A stretch of DNA of 61,447 nucleotides, from positions 1 through 61,447 of IMG/VR virus record IMGVR_UViG_3300027902_000010, one strand, 5' to 3'. A model generated the notes under the pieces. That model worked only from the letters and a program-made list of their open reading frames with translations. It had not been told where the DNA came from and did not search any database. Position numbers and translations under genes: made by a program. The DNA comes from a virus. Positions 32,502 to 40,034 of the stretch are shown here, in pieces (within the stretch, counting starts at the first letter, position 1; each line of letters opens with the position of its first letter).

Positions 32502-33251
32502 ATGCTAGGAACAAAGATCGGAAAGCATCGTGGTCACATGGGTGATAAGCATAACAGAGCGCAGAAGGTCTACAATGCTTGGTCTGAGCTGAAGGCAAAG
32601 ATGGAAGGTATGATAATACGGGGACGTGGTGAGACCGAGCAGGCGCGATGCGCCTACTGTATGCTGTTGCTCATGGAGACAGGGATCCGCTCTGGGAACA
32701 GAGATAGCGCAGGTGGCTATGTCTGCGACCAGAAGCATCACGAGAAATATGGTAAAGAGATCCAGACGTTTGGGCTCACAACGCTGCGACCCGAGCATGT
32801 CGATCAATCCCGTGGCCAAGTCCGTATCTCGTTCACAGGCAAGAAACTAGTGGACCAGACATTGGTTACAAAGCATCCAATACTCGTCAAGTACTTCCAT
32901 GCTGTTCTCGAATCACATGATGATCCCACCGCATTCGGTGTCCATGATAAGCAGCTGCGCCGATTTACTCGCAAACATATTGGTCCAGGCTTCAAGCCAA
33001 AAGATATCCGCACCGCGTTGGTGAATAGGCTATTCATCAATATTGTCGAGAATGATAATATACTCAATGCCAAGCCAAGTACCAAGAAAGAAGCCAATGC
33101 GGTACTCAAGAAATTGATTGAAACCGTGGCTGAGCGCATTGGCCATACAAAGGGCGTATGCAAGGGGTCATATCTATCACCCACACTACTCGCCGTCGTA
33201 AAGGACCGCTTGCATGGTAATATTGTCCACAAGACCCGCAAGCGCAAATAG
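32502..33251 (+). CDS. DNA topoisomerase IB (poxvirus-type)
   Basis: A 249-aa product matching the catalytic core of small TopIB. Motifs in order: METGIRSGN (catalytic Arg), FGLTTLRPEHV, ISFTGKK (catalytic Lys), KPKDIRTALVNRLF (catalytic Arg), then IGHTKGVCKGSYLSP with His and the nucleophilic Tyr. These five residues equal Arg130, Lys167, Arg223, His265 and Tyr274 of vaccinia enzyme. It relaxes supercoils via a 3-prime phosphotyrosine link. In poxviruses it works with linear hairpin-ended DNA. The N-terminal domain is short. Own promoter (P2). Confidence 0.88.
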   Translation: MLGTKIGKHRGHMGDKHNRAQKVYNAWSELKAKMEGMIIRGRGETEQARCAYCMLLLMETGIRSGNRDSAGGYVCDQKHHEKYGKEIQTFGLTTLRPEHVDQSRGQVRISFTGKKLVDQTLVTKHPILVKYFHAVLESHDDPTAFGVHDKQLRRFTRKHIGPGFKPKDIRTALVNRLFINIVENDNILNAKPSTKKEANAVLKKLIETVAERIGHTKGVCKGSYLSPTLLAVVKDRLHGNIVHKTRKRK

Positions 33252-33284
33252 CCTGTATTTACTGCCTATAATTGCATAAGTTTT

Positions 33285-33328
33285 GGAACATTTTTCGATT
33301 TACAGCAAGCTAGCAATAGCATATAATG
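33285..33328 (+). promoter_or_regulatory. Promoter P3 with upstream T-tract box
   Basis: TGGAACATTTTTCGAT (33285-33300), 22 nt, TATAAT (33323-33328); -35 TTTACA (33300-33305), 17-bp spacer. Box and spacing are identical to P2 and P4. It drives the group starting at 33393. Confidence 0.82.
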
Positions 33329-33392
33329 TGCTCTATAGTACAGCAGCGCAATAGCGTGACTAAATGATACGAACAGAAAGGAGGTGAGATCA

Positions 33393-33653
33393 ATGGATTA
33401 TAAATTAGCCAAAGGAGATATTGCCAAAGACTACAATGGTGAGAAGTGGAAGGTGATGGTAGAATCAAAAAACAGAACAAAGACGGTATTGTCATATGAT
33501 GAATCCGGAGCATTGACCGATGCGCCTCTGGATGAGATTGAAGGTTTCAGATTTGCTGGATGTATTGGTGTTGACAAAGATAATGACGGAGAAAGAGTGG
33601 CTTGGGCGTATACTACAGCCACATCTCTCAGAAAGATCGTACTTGGACAATAA
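33393..33653 (+). CDS. Hypothetical protein
   Basis: An 86-aa product. ATG at 33393 with AAAGGAGG 8 nt upstream. Beta-rich: YNGEKWKVMVESKNRTKTVL, then SGALTDAPLDEIEGFRFAGC. Unrecognised. First gene behind promoter P3. Confidence 0.68.
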   Translation: MDYKLAKGDIAKDYNGEKWKVMVESKNRTKTVLSYDESGALTDAPLDEIEGFRFAGCIGVDKDNDGERVAWAYTTATSLRKIVLGQ

Positions 33654-33689
33654 CTCGCGGGACACCGCAATCAAACATGGAGGCCACAA

Positions 33690-34019
33690 ATGAAAAAGAT
33701 ATTGGTTACTGGAAATGGTCCATCACAGTCACTTGTCAAAACCATCCGCAATGCCATACGCAAGACTTCGGAGTACCTCGTTCCACCTGACACGCCACAT
33801 TATCCCGCTTATCAGATCAAATCAACAGAGTCTCGGAGAAAGCAGCAGCGATACTGGATCTTTGAGTCGCGCGATGATGACGGCATTCTCATTGACCAAT
33901 TCTATGGGCGCAGTATCAAAGCGGCCTACTATCAAATACAGAAGCCATGGCGATATGAGTATAAGCTCGCTGGGCTTATGACATTGAAGGAGGCCAACTA
34001 TGAAGCCCGTTCAATATAA
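33690..34019 (+). CDS. Hypothetical protein
   Basis: A 109-aa product (MKKILVTGNGPSQSLVKTIR...YWIFESRDDDGILIDQFYGR). The glycine-rich start resembles a Rossmann-type loop but the rest does not support an enzyme. Its end overlaps the next gene by 20 nt. Unrecognised. Confidence 0.62.
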   Translation: MKKILVTGNGPSQSLVKTIRNAIRKTSEYLVPPDTPHYPAYQIKSTESRRKQQRYWIFESRDDDGILIDQFYGRSIKAAYYQIQKPWRYEYKLAGLMTLKEANYEARSI

Positions 34020-34374
34020 ACTAACCCATGCAGAATCAAATGCCTTCAACGCTTTTGCAGAAGAGCGTGTGATGGCTGCGAAGGCGATCAAGCCAACTAT
34101 TCGCATGACACGGGATCAAGAGGATCACTTGCGGGCTTGCTTCTTCAATTGTATTAGCGATGCCTACTCTTCTGGCATGGCCTCGGAGAATAGGAAAAAG
34201 AAGCCAGATGCGATTGGCACCCGTCAGATCTTGCAAGAGATTGACTGGATACTTGATCAGAAGAATGTTCCAGGCAAGAAATATCTGCGCACTCTCGGCG
34301 ATCGGGTGAGAACACTATCCAAACAATATCTCAAGTCAAAGAAAGGAGCCAAATCCAATGGCACTCACAAATAA
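34000..34374 (+). CDS. Hypothetical helical protein
   Basis: A 124-aa product, helical and basic (YKLTHAESNAFNAFAEERVM, MTRDQEDHLRACFFNCISDA, LSKQYLKSKKGAKSNG). Possibly DNA-binding. Unrecognised; start and stop overlap both neighbours. Confidence 0.62.
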   Translation: MKPVQYKLTHAESNAFNAFAEERVMAAKAIKPTIRMTRDQEDHLRACFFNCISDAYSSGMASENRKKKPDAIGTRQILQEIDWILDQKNVPGKKYLRTLGDRVRTLSKQYLKSKKGAKSNGTHK

Positions 34375-34642
34375 ATCCATCCGAGCTCTTAAAGAAGCGC
34401 TACCCGTGGGAACAATGATATCAATCTTGCTGCGCAATGGTAGAAAGGTAAATGACTATATCAATGACAAGGCCTTTACGATAGGCCTACATGGTGTCAA
34501 TGATATATACTATTACTCGGATTTTACCATGCGCCATCACGGCAGTATTCCATTCTCGTCGTTTGATACATGTTCCGTTTCGAAGACACATGTCAAGCTT
34601 GACAACTGCGTGATAAGCATCAAGCGGAAAGCGAGGGACTAG
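34358..34642 (+). CDS. Hypothetical protein
   Basis: A 94-aa product: TNKSIRALKEALPVGTMISI then beta strands (AFTIGLHGVNDIYYYSDFTM). Overlaps the preceding gene by 17 nt; its TAG lies in a TAGGAAYA site (34640) that also contains the start of the next gene. Confidence 0.6.
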   Translation: MALTNKSIRALKEALPVGTMISILLRNGRKVNDYINDKAFTIGLHGVNDIYYYSDFTMRHHGSIPFSSFDTCSVSKTHVKLDNCVISIKRKARD

Positions 34643-34646
34643 GAAC

Positions 34647-34763
34647 ATGATAGAAAATATCAAGATCATATTACAGCAATATTTTGATGGACTGATACCA
34701 GCAGATGAAGCCATCAGCAAAATAGCTGTGGAGATGTCTGAGATAGAGGAGTCAAAATGCTAA
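34647..34763 (+). CDS. 38-aa microprotein
   Basis: ATG 34647-34649, TAA 34761-34763. The product MIENIKIILQQYFDGLIPAD-EAISKIAVEMSEIEESKC is a helical hairpin with an acidic end. The ATG overlaps the site TAGGAACA, and GAGGG lies upstream. It overlaps the next gene start by 7 nt. Unrecognised. Confidence 0.6.
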   Translation: MIENIKIILQQYFDGLIPADEAISKIAVEMSEIEESKC

Positions 34764-34942
34764 CTCAACGACGGGTGTGGGAGTTGATGAGTACGCAATG
34801 TAAATTTCTTGGTGAAGATAAGACTTGTATCTACTATGGAACCATGCTTCTACTAGGTAGAGCTAGAGATTGTAAATGCGAGACATGTCCGATTCTTGGA
34901 TGTGTTGGTGTTGAAGTATGGGAGACAGGGAGTAGACCATGA
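34757..34942 (+). CDS. Small Cys-rich protein
   Basis: A 61-aa product with CKF...C and CKCETCPILGC; four or five Cys could bind zinc. Overlaps the ligase start (ATGA junction). Unrecognised. Confidence 0.6.
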   Translation: MLTQRRVWELMSTQCKFLGEDKTCIYYGTMLLLGRARDCKCETCPILGCVGVEVWETGSRP

Positions 34943-35844
34943 CAATACGACGACCAATGAAGCCAGCGACGCTGTCAGATCTGGCCTTGGAAGATATTGA
35001 TGGTGATGATATTCCATTTCCAGTCTACGGTACTCCGAAATTTGATGGTATCCGCTGCTGCGTTCAAAGCGGCCAGGCGCTAACCTATAAGCTCAAGCGG
35101 ATACCGAATAAGTATGTGAGACGTAAACTTGAGATGCCAGGATTTGAAGGTCTTGATGGTGAGTTGATTGTAACTCACTCTATTCAAGATTACTTCAATA
35201 ATACCCAGTCTGGTGTGATGTCACATGATGGAGAGCCAGACTTCAAGTTCTGCGTCTTTGATGTGATGCCGAAGTCAGGCAAGCCAGATCCAGGATATCT
35301 ACGTCGAGTCGATGACATGTTCAAGACTCAGGCTTCTTTTCTTCAATATGTGGAGCCGGTGAAGATCAGGAACATGCGAGAGCTGCTGTCATTCGAGCGC
35401 GATTGCCTCAAGAAAAATTACGAAGGATTTGTTCTGCGCACTGGTAATAGCCCATACAAATATGGGCGTTCTACGCTTAGCCAGTTCTGGATGGTGAAGT
35501 ATAAGCGATTCCATGATAGTGAAGCTCGTGTTACGGGCTTTAATGAGTTGATGGCTAACAAGAATGAAGCCAAGCGGAATAAGTATACCAATCTTATCGA
35601 GCGTAGTTCACACAAGAAGAACATGGTGCCAATGAATATGCTGGGCTCGCTCAATGCGGTTGATCTAAAGACAGGCGTAGAATTCCGGATATCTGGATTC
35701 ACATTGAAGCAGCGCAAGCAGATATGGCGACAGCGCAAGAAGAAGATGGGCGCGATATTCACGTATCGCTATCAGCTGCATGGTATGAAAGACAAACCTC
35801 GGTTTGATGTCTTCAAAGGATGGAGGCCAGAAAATGAGTCTTGA
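34939..35844 (+). CDS. ATP-dependent DNA ligase
   Basis: A 301-aa nucleotidyltransferase of small phage-ligase size. Motif I TPKFDGIRCC (Lys about 34 is the AMP acceptor), motif III GFEGLDGELIV, motif IV YEGFVLRTG, motif V SQFWMVKYKRF, then an OB-fold end (GVEFRISGFTLKQRKQIW). Seals nicks with ATP. The N-terminal DNA-binding domain of cellular ligases is absent, as in other phage enzymes. With the TopIB and polymerase it belongs to replication. An internal TAGGAAYA-like variant at 35369 starts with C. Confidence 0.9.
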   Translation: MTIRRPMKPATLSDLALEDIDGDDIPFPVYGTPKFDGIRCCVQSGQALTYKLKRIPNKYVRRKLEMPGFEGLDGELIVTHSIQDYFNNTQSGVMSHDGEPDFKFCVFDVMPKSGKPDPGYLRRVDDMFKTQASFLQYVEPVKIRNMRELLSFERDCLKKNYEGFVLRTGNSPYKYGRSTLSQFWMVKYKRFHDSEARVTGFNELMANKNEAKRNKYTNLIERSSHKKNMVPMNMLGSLNAVDLKTGVEFRISGFTLKQRKQIWRQRKKKMGAIFTYRYQLHGMKDKPRFDVFKGWRPENES

Positions 35845-36112
35845 CCCAGATTTGATAAAGCGACATACGATCATGCTCTTTGAGTATGACGGACGTCAGT
35901 ATCGCGTGATCAGCGAGATGGTATCTGAGCAAGGTGATATCAAGTTATTCGTTGAGCAGAAGATTGTAGATAATGTTGATTCAAAAGAGAAGCAGGTATG
36001 GGTAGAAGTATCACCAATGTTGACTGACAAGAATCACATGACGATAGAGCAGTGTACTCAAGTGCTCAAGCAGATATCTGATTATGTGAATGTCAACTTC
36101 TTTATCGTGTAG
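35834..36112 (+). CDS. Hypothetical protein
   Basis: A 92-aa product from ATG 35834, overlapping the ligase stop, with GGAGG upstream. Beta-rich: LFEYDGRQYRVISEMVSEQG, then DIKLFVEQKIVDN. Ends at a TAGGAAYA site (36110). Unrecognised. Confidence 0.62.
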   Translation: MSLDPDLIKRHTIMLFEYDGRQYRVISEMVSEQGDIKLFVEQKIVDNVDSKEKQVWVEVSPMLTDKNHMTIEQCTQVLKQISDYVNVNFFIV

Positions 36113-36129
36113 GAATACCGTGAGGTCTT

Positions 36130-36378
36130 ATGGACATACGAAAAGTATCGTTGGTAGTTACTGCTGTGGTATTATTGATAGGCGTCGTCGCAACGAGCCA
36201 TCGAGTTAGAAGTCTTGATAAGCAAATGTCAATAGTTACAGACTTGCTGAGAGAACAGCAAGGTATCAACAAGAGTCTGATAGAAGCGCTCAAGTTGCGC
36301 GAAGATCCACAATATCTGAAGGAAGTTACCGATTGCAATACGCAATCAATAAAACCCAAAGCGAAGAGGAGGAAGTAG
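36130..36378 (+). CDS. Small membrane protein with coiled coil
   Basis: An 82-aa product: TM VSLVVTAVVLLIGVVATSH then a charged helix (VRSLDKQMSIVTDLLREQQG) and basic end KPKAKRRK. Tail-anchored coiled-coil topology. Unrecognised. Confidence 0.66.
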   Translation: MDIRKVSLVVTAVVLLIGVVATSHRVRSLDKQMSIVTDLLREQQGINKSLIEALKLREDPQYLKEVTDCNTQSIKPKAKRRK

Positions 36379-36379
36379 A

Positions 36380-36757
36380 ATGGAAAAGACAGTGATGATG
36401 CAGCACATGGGGAGGATCTATGTTGGTAATCCGCTATATGAGAAGGCCACCATGGAAAGAGAAGAAGGGCCGGAAGAGACCATTGATATATTGGTCGAGA
36501 TGGATGAAGCGTATGAGTTCATCCCTATTGCGACGCTCATGCCGGATGAACGGACAGGTAAGCTTGGAACGATGTCGACGTTCTCAACGATTAAAGTCGG
36601 CAAGGTCGTGTCAATACCAGATGAAGCCATCATCGCGGAGTTAGCGAATGACTCGCCGTATTATCGTCAGTACGTCTTGCTGACAACCGGCGTGACAGTG
36701 CATAATCCCAGCGAGATGCCACCTACGCCCATAGGATCGCACAAGCGGCCACATTAG
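36380..36757 (+). CDS. Hypothetical protein
   Basis: A 125-aa product, beta-rich and acidic (EGPEETIDILVEMDEAYEFI, LGTMSTFSTIKVGKVVSIPD). LGT here is encoded without the TAGGAAYA motif (CTT GGA ACG), showing that codon choice is free. The stop adjoins a TAGGAAYA site (36755). Unrecognised. Confidence 0.62.
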   Translation: MEKTVMMQHMGRIYVGNPLYEKATMEREEGPEETIDILVEMDEAYEFIPIATLMPDERTGKLGTMSTFSTIKVGKVVSIPDEAIIAELANDSPYYRQYVLLTTGVTVHNPSEMPPTPIGSHKRPH

Positions 36758-36771
36758 GAATAGGAGGAGAG

Positions 36772-36984
36772 ATGAAATTTTTTGCAATGCTATATGAGAA
36801 GTTGACAAAGCCAAAAGATACAGGTTGGCGTATCTGTGTCCATGGTGAGAAGTGCAACGAACCTGACTGTACTCATAAAGTTCCACATGAGCGCAATACC
36901 GGTTGTGCTAATGTTTGTTGGCACTCGGGTGAAGTATGTAGGATGACTGATGAGCCAATCAAGGGATGTGGTGGTAGGCCATGA
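36772..36984 (+). CDS. Cys/His-rich small protein
   Basis: A 70-aa product. CVHGEKCNEPDCTHKVPHE and CANVCWHSGEVC provide many zinc ligands. Possibly two small zinc knuckles. Overlaps the next gene by 4 nt. Confidence 0.62.
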   Translation: MKFFAMLYEKLTKPKDTGWRICVHGEKCNEPDCTHKVPHERNTGCANVCWHSGEVCRMTDEPIKGCGGRP

Positions 36985-37220
36985 CACCTAACGAACAACT
37001 TGCAGAATGGGTAAAAGGGAATTCAATACATGATACAGAACGAAATGAGTGCTGTCCGGACTTCTCATGCTGTAGGCCCGAACTGTTAGCCAATCAGGTT
37101 GAGCGGCTTACCTTTGTTGAGAACCCAGAACTTCGTGAAAAGATGCTCTTTGTGTTTCTTAGCCGCGGTCTTGAGAAGCTCGGATATGAAATTTCATCAC
37201 CACTTAATTTGAGAGAATAA
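36981..37220 (+). CDS. Conserved small phage protein, Cys-rich
   Basis: A 79-aa product: MTPNEQLAEWVKGNSIHDTE then CCPDFSCCRPELLANQVERL. From memory, this start is common in uncharacterised phage proteins. Five Cys are clustered. Function unknown. Confidence 0.68.
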   Translation: MTPNEQLAEWVKGNSIHDTERNECCPDFSCCRPELLANQVERLTFVENPELREKMLFVFLSRGLEKLGYEISSPLNLRE

Positions 37221-37224
37221 TCAA

Positions 37225-37456
37225 CGTCGGGTCTCATGCGCTAGGCCCTGAAGTGGTACGCGATACCACATGCGCTGTAGTCTCCATGTGAAGGGCCTGG
37301 TTTTCGGTGACTCGCTGTGTTAAGGGATGGAACCGTACCATTATAATAGGTCTTGCCGACTGATTAGGAACAGAAGTGGTGACACGGATATCGTTAGCTC
37401 TCCCTTTCAATATCAGATGTCACTATCTTTTATCCTCTTTGGTCGGCAAGTTTTTA
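37225..37456 (+). ncRNA. Candidate structured noncoding RNA region
   Basis: This 246-nt stretch has no convincing reading frame but shows nested pairing: AGGCCCT/AGGGCCT (37243-37249 with 37292-37298) around GTGGTA-CGCGA-TACCAC; a second unit CTTGCCGAC/GTCGGCAAG (37352-37360 with 37442-37450) enclosing GTGACA/TGTCAC (37379-37384 with 37418-37423) and ending in TTTTT like an intrinsic terminator. A TATAAT-like box (37342-37347) lies before the second unit, but without a good -35. No known class was recognised. It could be a regulatory RNA or a leader attenuator for the radical SAM group. Confidence 0.58.
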
Positions 37457-37466
37457 GGAGATGATA

Positions 37467-37712
37467 ATGTATATTACTATAAACCCAATGACGTTCGAAT
37501 GCCGAAGATATAATACACCCGAATTGGCGCTGATCGACAGCGTACGGCTTAATAAACTTGATGAAGATCATCCATCATTCAGGTTGTATCACTTGATGCC
37601 AGATGATATAAAGTTTAAGTATCTAGGTAGTCTGTATCGAGGATTTGGAACAGAAAACTATTCATTCAAGGGAGAAAGTGATGAATCCGATAATTATTCC
37701 GTCATCATATAA
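37467..37712 (+). CDS. Hypothetical protein
   Basis: An 81-aa product; ATG at 37467 has AGGAG 6 nt upstream. YITINPMTFECRRYNTPELA then FRLYHLMPDDIKFKYLGSLY. Unrecognised. Overlaps the start of the radical SAM gene by 32 nt. Directly follows the structured RNA region. Confidence 0.62.
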   Translation: MYITINPMTFECRRYNTPELALIDSVRLNKLDEDHPSFRLYHLMPDDIKFKYLGSLYRGFGTENYSFKGESDESDNYSVII

Positions 37713-38547
37713 CTATATCGCCGTATTCCTCACCTTCAAGTGCAGTCTTCGATGCTCCTATTGTATCAATGCTTATACGCCAATAAATCGGATAAGAAAA
37801 CAGCTTACTGGTCAAGAGTGGGTTCGTTCCCTTGATAGAATAGTGAGTAGACCAGACTTGCCGATTACGCTTGGAGGTGGTGAGCCAACATTCCATCCAG
37901 ATTTTTTCTACATCGTCAATGAGCTTCATGATAAAGGACATAAGTTAGACTTGCTTACGAATAGTATTTTTCATGTTGATACATTCATGCGTCAGATATC
38001 ACCTGCTGTATTCAAGCGTCCAGCGCCGTACGCTTCTATTCGCGTCTCATATCACCCGGAAACAATGGTCGCGGAGAATGTGCTAAGACGAGTGAAGAAG
38101 TTGCTCGATGCCGGATATCACATTGGAATATGGTCTGTCAATCATCCGCAATATAAAGATGATCTCATGGAGTTTGCTGACGCTTGTGATAGACATGGGA
38201 TTGACTTCCGTCTCAAAGAGTTCCTAGGAACATTTGATGGAAAGATGTGTTGGACATCTAAGTATCTAGGAGCTTGTGATGGAAAAGCCACTCAGTTAGT
38301 AGATTGTAAGACTACTGAGTTGATTGTAGGGACTGATGGCGCAGTATATCGGTGTCATTCCGATTTGTATGATGATCGTGCTCCCATAGGATCGCTGCTT
38401 GACGAGTCATTTGATATACAAGATATCTATCGCTCTTGCACGATGTTTGGTACTTGCAATCCATGTGATGTGAAAGTCAAGTTTGATAGATTCCAGCAAA
38501 TAGGCCATTGCGCGGTCGATATTAAGTTTTTGGGGGTGACAAAATGA
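37681..38547 (+). CDS. Radical SAM enzyme A
   Basis: A 288-aa product; ATG at 37681 has GGGAGAAAG upstream. The cluster motif is FKCSLRCSYC (CxxxCxxC), followed by GGGEPTFHPDFF and LDLLTNSIF. C-terminal Cys residues (YRCHSDLYD, CTMFGTCNPCDVK) suggest an auxiliary cluster but not a full SPASM domain. Such enzymes cleave SAM to start radical chemistry. Substrate unknown; neighbours include two related enzymes and a transketolase-like pair, suggesting small-molecule or glycan synthesis. Confidence 0.85.
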   Translation: MNPIIIPSSYNYIAVFLTFKCSLRCSYCINAYTPINRIRKQLTGQEWVRSLDRIVSRPDLPITLGGGEPTFHPDFFYIVNELHDKGHKLDLLTNSIFHVDTFMRQISPAVFKRPAPYASIRVSYHPETMVAENVLRRVKKLLDAGYHIGIWSVNHPQYKDDLMEFADACDRHGIDFRLKEFLGTFDGKMCWTSKYLGACDGKATQLVDCKTTELIVGTDGAVYRCHSDLYDDRAPIGSLLDESFDIQDIYRSCTMFGTCNPCDVKVKFDRFQQIGHCAVDIKFLGVTK

Positions 38548-38684
38548 TTATACTTTCTTTAGGAAGATGGAGTATTTCTTCTGGCCGTTGGTTTGTGCGT
38601 ACCAGAATATATTTTCACGGTAGGTGGACTCCGTTTACTGATATAAGATGGCGATATCGGAAGGAGCGATATGGAAAAAGCTAA
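38544..38684 (+). CDS. 46-aa Arg/Trp-rich microprotein
   Basis: ATG 38544-38546, TAA 38682-38684, GGGGGTG upstream. The product MIILSLGRWSISSGRWFVRT...KERYGKS is Trp/Arg-rich. Its end lies in a 28-bp repeat also found at the end of the next gene, so its last residues (KERYGKS) are identical to that gene product. Confidence 0.6.
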   Translation: MIILSLGRWSISSGRWFVRTRIYFHGRWTPFTDIRWRYRKERYGKS

Positions 38685-38687
38685 ATG
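38660..38687 (+). repeat. 28-bp direct repeat, copy 1
   Basis: A 28-bp stretch starting GAAGGAGCGATATGGAAAAA and ending AGCTAAATG; identical to 38937-38964. It spans the end of one gene and the ribosome site and start of the next, so the repeat marks duplication of a gene junction. Confidence 0.9.
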
Positions 38688-38961
38688 TCGATGTACTGTT
38701 CCAGGAGATAATCCGGCTTGTACTGTTCATGGGGCTATTAACCCATTTGGGTTACGTCTTGATACACGGCAAGTCGGTGGTGACCATTACAAGAAGAAAA
38801 CTATCACGCCGTGGGAGATAATTGATATGCTGGGTCTAGATTTCTATGAAGGCTCGGCATTGAAATATCTCTTGCGGTATAGAGATAAAGATGGCATGAA
38901 GGACTTGGATAAACTGAGTCACTACGTTGACAAGTTGAAGGAGCGATATGGAAAAAGCTAA
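38671..38961 (+). CDS. DUF3310-type phage protein
   Basis: A 96-aa product. The core VGGDHYKKKTITPWEIIDML and FYEGSALKYLLRYRDKDGMK matches the DUF3310 pattern (DHY..K.IQPWDII...L.F..GN..KYLLRY) very common in phages. Its biochemical role is unknown. N-terminal Cys-rich MEKAKCRCTVPGDNPACTVH may bind zinc. It lies between the two copies of the direct repeat. Confidence 0.82.
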   Translation: MEKAKCRCTVPGDNPACTVHGAINPFGLRLDTRQVGGDHYKKKTITPWEIIDMLGLDFYEGSALKYLLRYRDKDGMKDLDKLSHYVDKLKERYGKS

Positions 38962-38964
38962 ATG
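38937..38964 (+). repeat. 28-bp direct repeat, copy 2
   Basis: Second copy of the repeat at 38660-38687; together they flank the DUF3310 gene. Recombination between them would delete that gene cleanly, so it is a cassette. Confidence 0.9.
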
Positions 38965-39142
38965 GTATTGGCTGTGTCCGTGCGGTAATAAAGTGAATCG
39001 ATATAATCCCATCTGTCCACAATGTACTAAGAAAAAGGAGGAGGCAGAAGCCTATGTCAAAGCTGATGACGTTGAAGCGAGTGGGGAACAGAGTGCAGCC
39101 GATGTGCAATGTGTCGCTACTGAGAAAAGCGGGCACGAATGA
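38948..39142 (+). CDS. Zinc-ribbon microprotein
   Basis: A 64-aa product: MEKAKWYWLCPCGNKVNRYN then PICPQCTKKKEEAEAYV. Two Cys knuckles. The sequence is closely related to the 36-aa product at 47373-47483 (WYWICPSCGTQVNKYNPTCP). The last 30 residues overlap the next reading frame and may not be conserved. Confidence 0.66.
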   Translation: MEKAKWYWLCPCGNKVNRYNPICPQCTKKKEEAEAYVKADDVEASGEQSAADVQCVATEKSGHE

Positions 39143-39242
39143 CTATCTGGTTGTATTCACTGACGGACCTGAGACAGCGGAGTTGCTCAAGGGTGGATGG
39201 AAAGAGGTCGATAAGAAAACAGTCATGTTCAAGGCAATATAG
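39054..39242 (+). CDS. Hypothetical small protein
   Basis: A 62-aa product (MSKLMTLKRVGNRVQPMCNV...TDGPETAELLKGGWKEVDKK), starting inside the zinc-ribbon gene by 89 nt; GGAGGAGG lies about 11 nt upstream. Both frames look codon-like, and I cannot decide whether the upstream frame ends earlier in nature. Unrecognised. Confidence 0.55.
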   Translation: MSKLMTLKRVGNRVQPMCNVSLLRKAGTNDYLVVFTDGPETAELLKGGWKEVDKKTVMFKAI

Positions 39243-39251
39243 GGGGATGAT

Positions 39252-39488
39252 ATGAATATAGAGTATCTGTTTATATGGTTGATGCCTGCTATGTTTTTGA
39301 TAGGTGGGTATTGCGTTGGAGCTTTGTGGTATCTGAGAAAGATACAAGATCTCCGAATAACTATCATAAAGCTTGAGCATGATACCGCTCGGTTATTGAT
39401 GCGAGAACCACGTACTATCGAATATATCGTAAGCTATTACGGTCCAGGAGAGGAGAAATATGACAATAAAGAACAAAACAAATATTGA
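39252..39488 (+). CDS. Small membrane protein
   Basis: A 78-aa product: TM IEYLFIWLMPAMFLIGGYCV-GALWYL then a helix (LRITIIKLEHDTARLLMREP). Unrecognised. Overlaps the next gene by 29 nt. Confidence 0.64.
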   Translation: MNIEYLFIWLMPAMFLIGGYCVGALWYLRKIQDLRITIIKLEHDTARLLMREPRTIEYIVSYYGPGEEKYDNKEQNKY

Positions 39489-39843
39489 TATGTCACTTGG
39501 AGATGCGATTGATCGCATAACGATTCTTATCCGCAAGATACAATTCGGCGAAGATGCGGCTTATAAAGAGTGTGAGCATTTGACACAGTCCATTGACAAA
39601 CTGGAGATACCGCTGTCAGGTGCCATTCTTGCAGCTATCATTCGCGTAGCCTATTCCAATTTTGAAGTATGGAATAGGGAGAATGCCTTCCGTCGCGGTG
39701 AAGATATGGATGCCGAAGCCGTAAAGAAGATGATGATTGAAGTACGTGACTTCAACTCGCGAAGAATCTACAATAAGAACGAGATAAACCGATTGACTGA
39801 GATGGGTTTCCGTGAATTCAAAATCCAGCATCGCTCGAGGTGA
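39460..39843 (+). CDS. DUF6165-like helical protein
   Basis: A 127-aa product (MSLGDAIDRITILIRKIQFG, FEVWNRENAFRRGEDMDAEA, VRDFNSRRIYNKNEINRLTE). The pattern LGDxIDRLTIL...NxxRxxYKNEIN matches, from memory, a family of helical proteins in glycan and phage clusters (DUF6165-like). Role unknown. Confidence 0.65.
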   Translation: MTIKNKTNIDMSLGDAIDRITILIRKIQFGEDAAYKECEHLTQSIDKLEIPLSGAILAAIIRVAYSNFEVWNRENAFRRGEDMDAEAVKKMMIEVRDFNSRRIYNKNEINRLTEMGFREFKIQHRSR

Positions 39844-39845
39844 TA

Positions 39846-40034
39846 ATGAAAATTTTGGCTCGCATTATTGCCCATTACCATGCAAAGTGGTTGGGTATTC
39901 TATATGCCAGTACTCAGGCTACCGCTTATACTGATGAATGGTTGAATGTTTATTCGTCGACATATAGTCACTTCTATAAAACACTAACCAGAAACTTATT
40001 GGAGGGAGATCATGATGGATCCAAGAAAAATTGA
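39846..40034 (+). CDS. Hypothetical small protein
   Basis: A 62-aa product starting MKILARIIAHYHAKWLGILY with GAGGTGATA upstream. Unrecognised. Overlaps the next gene by 23 nt. Confidence 0.58.
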   Translation: MKILARIIAHYHAKWLGILYASTQATAYTDEWLNVYSSTYSHFYKTLTRNLLEGDHDGSKKN

